From Aplidium turbinatum (lineage: Eukaryota; Chordata; Ascidiacea; Aplousobranchia; Polyclinidae), in NCBI GenBank assembly GCA_918807975.1, contig OU964922.1, positions 17,286,329-17,350,328 of the forward strand: DNA of 64,000 bases, given 5' to 3'. The position numbers and the translations under genes are program-made. Below the pieces are notes generated by a model. It saw nothing but the letters and a program-made list of their open reading frames with translations. It was not told the DNA's origin and searched no databases. Numbering within the stretch: position 1 is the first letter of the stretch; the number at the start of each line of letters is the position of its first letter. This document shows, piece after piece, positions 63,057 to 64,000 of this stretch.

Positions 63057-64000
63057 ATCTACAATAACATTAAGATTCTATCGCCCTGCTGATCAACTTA
63101 ATCTTAGTGCAATGGATTATATTGATATGATCGACTAGACACAGATTGACGTTACTGACCCATCATTATTATCATCCAAGAACTAAGACTCTAAGAGTGA
63201 GGATCAACTTTGTGATGCAATAAAGTCAGTCCCAGTAAAGTCGTCATACACACCGCCGACTCAAGCCGTTGAAACAATGATTCGTGTAGTCGCTGAGGTC
63301 AGCCTCAAAACTGTCGGAAAGGAGAAAAGGAACTCTATTATTTATTCTATTTTAAATGCAAGGAAGCAGCGGCCCATGTTTGAATCAAAGAAAGACTGTG
63401 TTGTTTAGCCCAGGTGTGTCTTTAACTCATTACGTTTCAATTGTGCTTCGTTTTCACTGTAGCCTACCTATTGAATATAATTTACCGTGAAGTAGAAAAT
63501 TGTATGTTTCCATACCACCTGGGGTAAGTGGTTAGGAGCACACCATCACATTGAAATTTTAACACTTTATTTAGTATGGCAAGCCTCACCTAAATACCGA
63601 TTTATGCGACAATCCGACAATTTTATGTGAAAATCGACCCACCCTACTGCTTATGTACACGAGCAGTGCCGTTCGGATCGTGAACGAACGCCCTTTGGTA
63701 CCTTTGAGTGACGACCCTAGGGATTTTACTGTCATCACCCCTGCCTCACTGTTGACCCCATATTTAGACCCATACTGTGCTGTTGGGCAACCACATGATC
63801 GTGACCAACTAAGAAGGGATTATCGGTTCAATTTGTCACTTTCTCAGCATTTTTGCAGTAAATGGATCGATTTTTACTTGCCAGGGCTACAGGGCCAGAA
63901 AAAATGGTTAAAAATGGCCGAGAATTTAGAGCCTGGTCAACTTGTAGTGGTGGGTTCTCTCCAAGACATTAGTAAACGTGGGAAGTATCAACTTGGGAGG

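Larger units (their letters stand above)
61060..63410 (+). pseudogene. decayed transposase, distant relative of the gene at 29846-32640
   Basis: Pieces in plus-strand frames: an N-terminal part (61096-61271, AREADRKMVSDETVAAIATA), KRRTGLKLTQHVVNNF and YFDGRKDESYIF (about 61290-61375), TTPSGRSVDILKCMIDENM and IRITGCDGTAVNTGDRNGVI (about 61465-61600), PINESPLQHLFELFGKTSGP and GEIGDSLW (about 61650-61750), a helical part to about 62270 and a C-terminal part after the hAT (SAMDYIDMID, AVETMIRVVAEVSLKTVG, to about 63408). The GCDGTAxNTG block, then ESPLxHLF, then TSGP parallels DTTSSNSG, CRHQIGE and SSGP in the other gene. Many stops; inactive. Superfamily not identified. Confidence 0.6.
60777..63645 (+). 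mobile_element. DNA transposon of unassigned family with 8-bp target duplications
   Basis: The ends are inverted: AGGGTGGGTCGATTT near 60781 and its complement AAATCGACCCACCCT ending at 63645. The target duplication ACTGCTTA is at 60769-60776 and 63646-63653. The related BEL copy A shows the sequence without the insert (GAACTGCTTACGTACACG). It carries a decayed transposase gene (about 61060-63410) that is itself split by a hAT at 62280-63056. The 8-bp duplication is shared with hAT and some other superfamilies, but the protein does not look like hAT. Confidence 0.85.
56209..64000 (+). mobile_element. BEL/Pao LTR element fossil, copy C (continues beyond the window)
   Basis: 5' LTR at 56209-56777, a leader of about 490 bp with a duplicated AATAAAGACGTGTTGTTGTC block, gag (about 57270-58640, with an alanine/arginine/glutamate coil built from RAEAAARAAEA-like repeats), gag tail and zinc knuckles (about 58700-59480), an A17-type protease region (about 59660-60130), an RT-domain segment (about 60430-60780), and the DUF5641-type tail from 63654 to the window end. 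A DNA transposon (60777-63645) sits inside it. Broken, with at least four breaks besides that insertion. Same reduced gene set as copies A and B, so all three belong to one non-autonomous family. Confidence 0.88.

Overview
This is animal (metazoan) nuclear DNA, AT-rich and packed with transposable elements. The evidence is a GT-AG split bHLH transcription-factor gene, tRNA-derived SINE heads, several LINE clades, Ty3/gypsy and BEL/Pao LTR elements, and hAT, pogo/Tigger, MULE and foldback DNA transposons. No bacterial or organellar signature is visible. The species cannot be fixed; the element mix suits a marine invertebrate or basal deuterostome.

The only host gene I can support is a three-exon bHLH factor on the minus strand (FIGLA/achaete-scute-like): exon 1 at 47032-47154 (ATG), exon 2 at 45243-45485 (basic region and helix 1) and exon 3 at 13428-13676 (loop, helix 2 and stop). 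All junctions are phase 0 and the product is about 204 residues. Its second intron is about 31.6 kb and holds at least 15 mobile elements. An almost new LTR element sits 38 bp beyond the stop codon.

Layout: 1-9600 is old repeat debris (SINE heads, a minus-strand gag fossil, a solo-LTR-like repeat carrying two nested DNA elements, a CCAT microsatellite, a foldback element). 9627-13390 is a young LTR element with intact 744-bp LTRs, a tRNA-Pro primer site and a single 680-codon gene in which Gag and protease run in frame into a CNBP-like zinc-knuckle array where pol would be expected. 13428-45242 is exon 3 and the large intron. It contains a MULE with decayed FLYWCH transposase, a pogo element holding a hAT that itself holds a MULE-type MITE, LINE pieces, a young Ty3/gypsy element inside the arm of a near-perfect palindrome, a DNA transposon of unassigned family, two head-to-head BEL/Pao fossils, a Buster-type hAT and an RTE LINE. 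45243-47154 holds exons 2 and 1, with two hATs nested in a palindromic repeat between them. 47160-56208 is the gene's 5' flank, a pogo MITE and a pile of LINEs (Jockey-like and Tx1/L1-like). 56209-64000 is a third BEL/Pao copy, split by an unassigned DNA transposon with 8-bp target duplications that is itself split by a second copy of the hAT seen at 17435.

Most valuable points: the Gag-CNBP-like fusion element, the bHLH gene split across 31.6 kb, an empty-site proof for the 398-bp MITE, a hammerhead-ribozyme-like fold in a repeated palindrome, and two divergent members of one unassigned transposase family.
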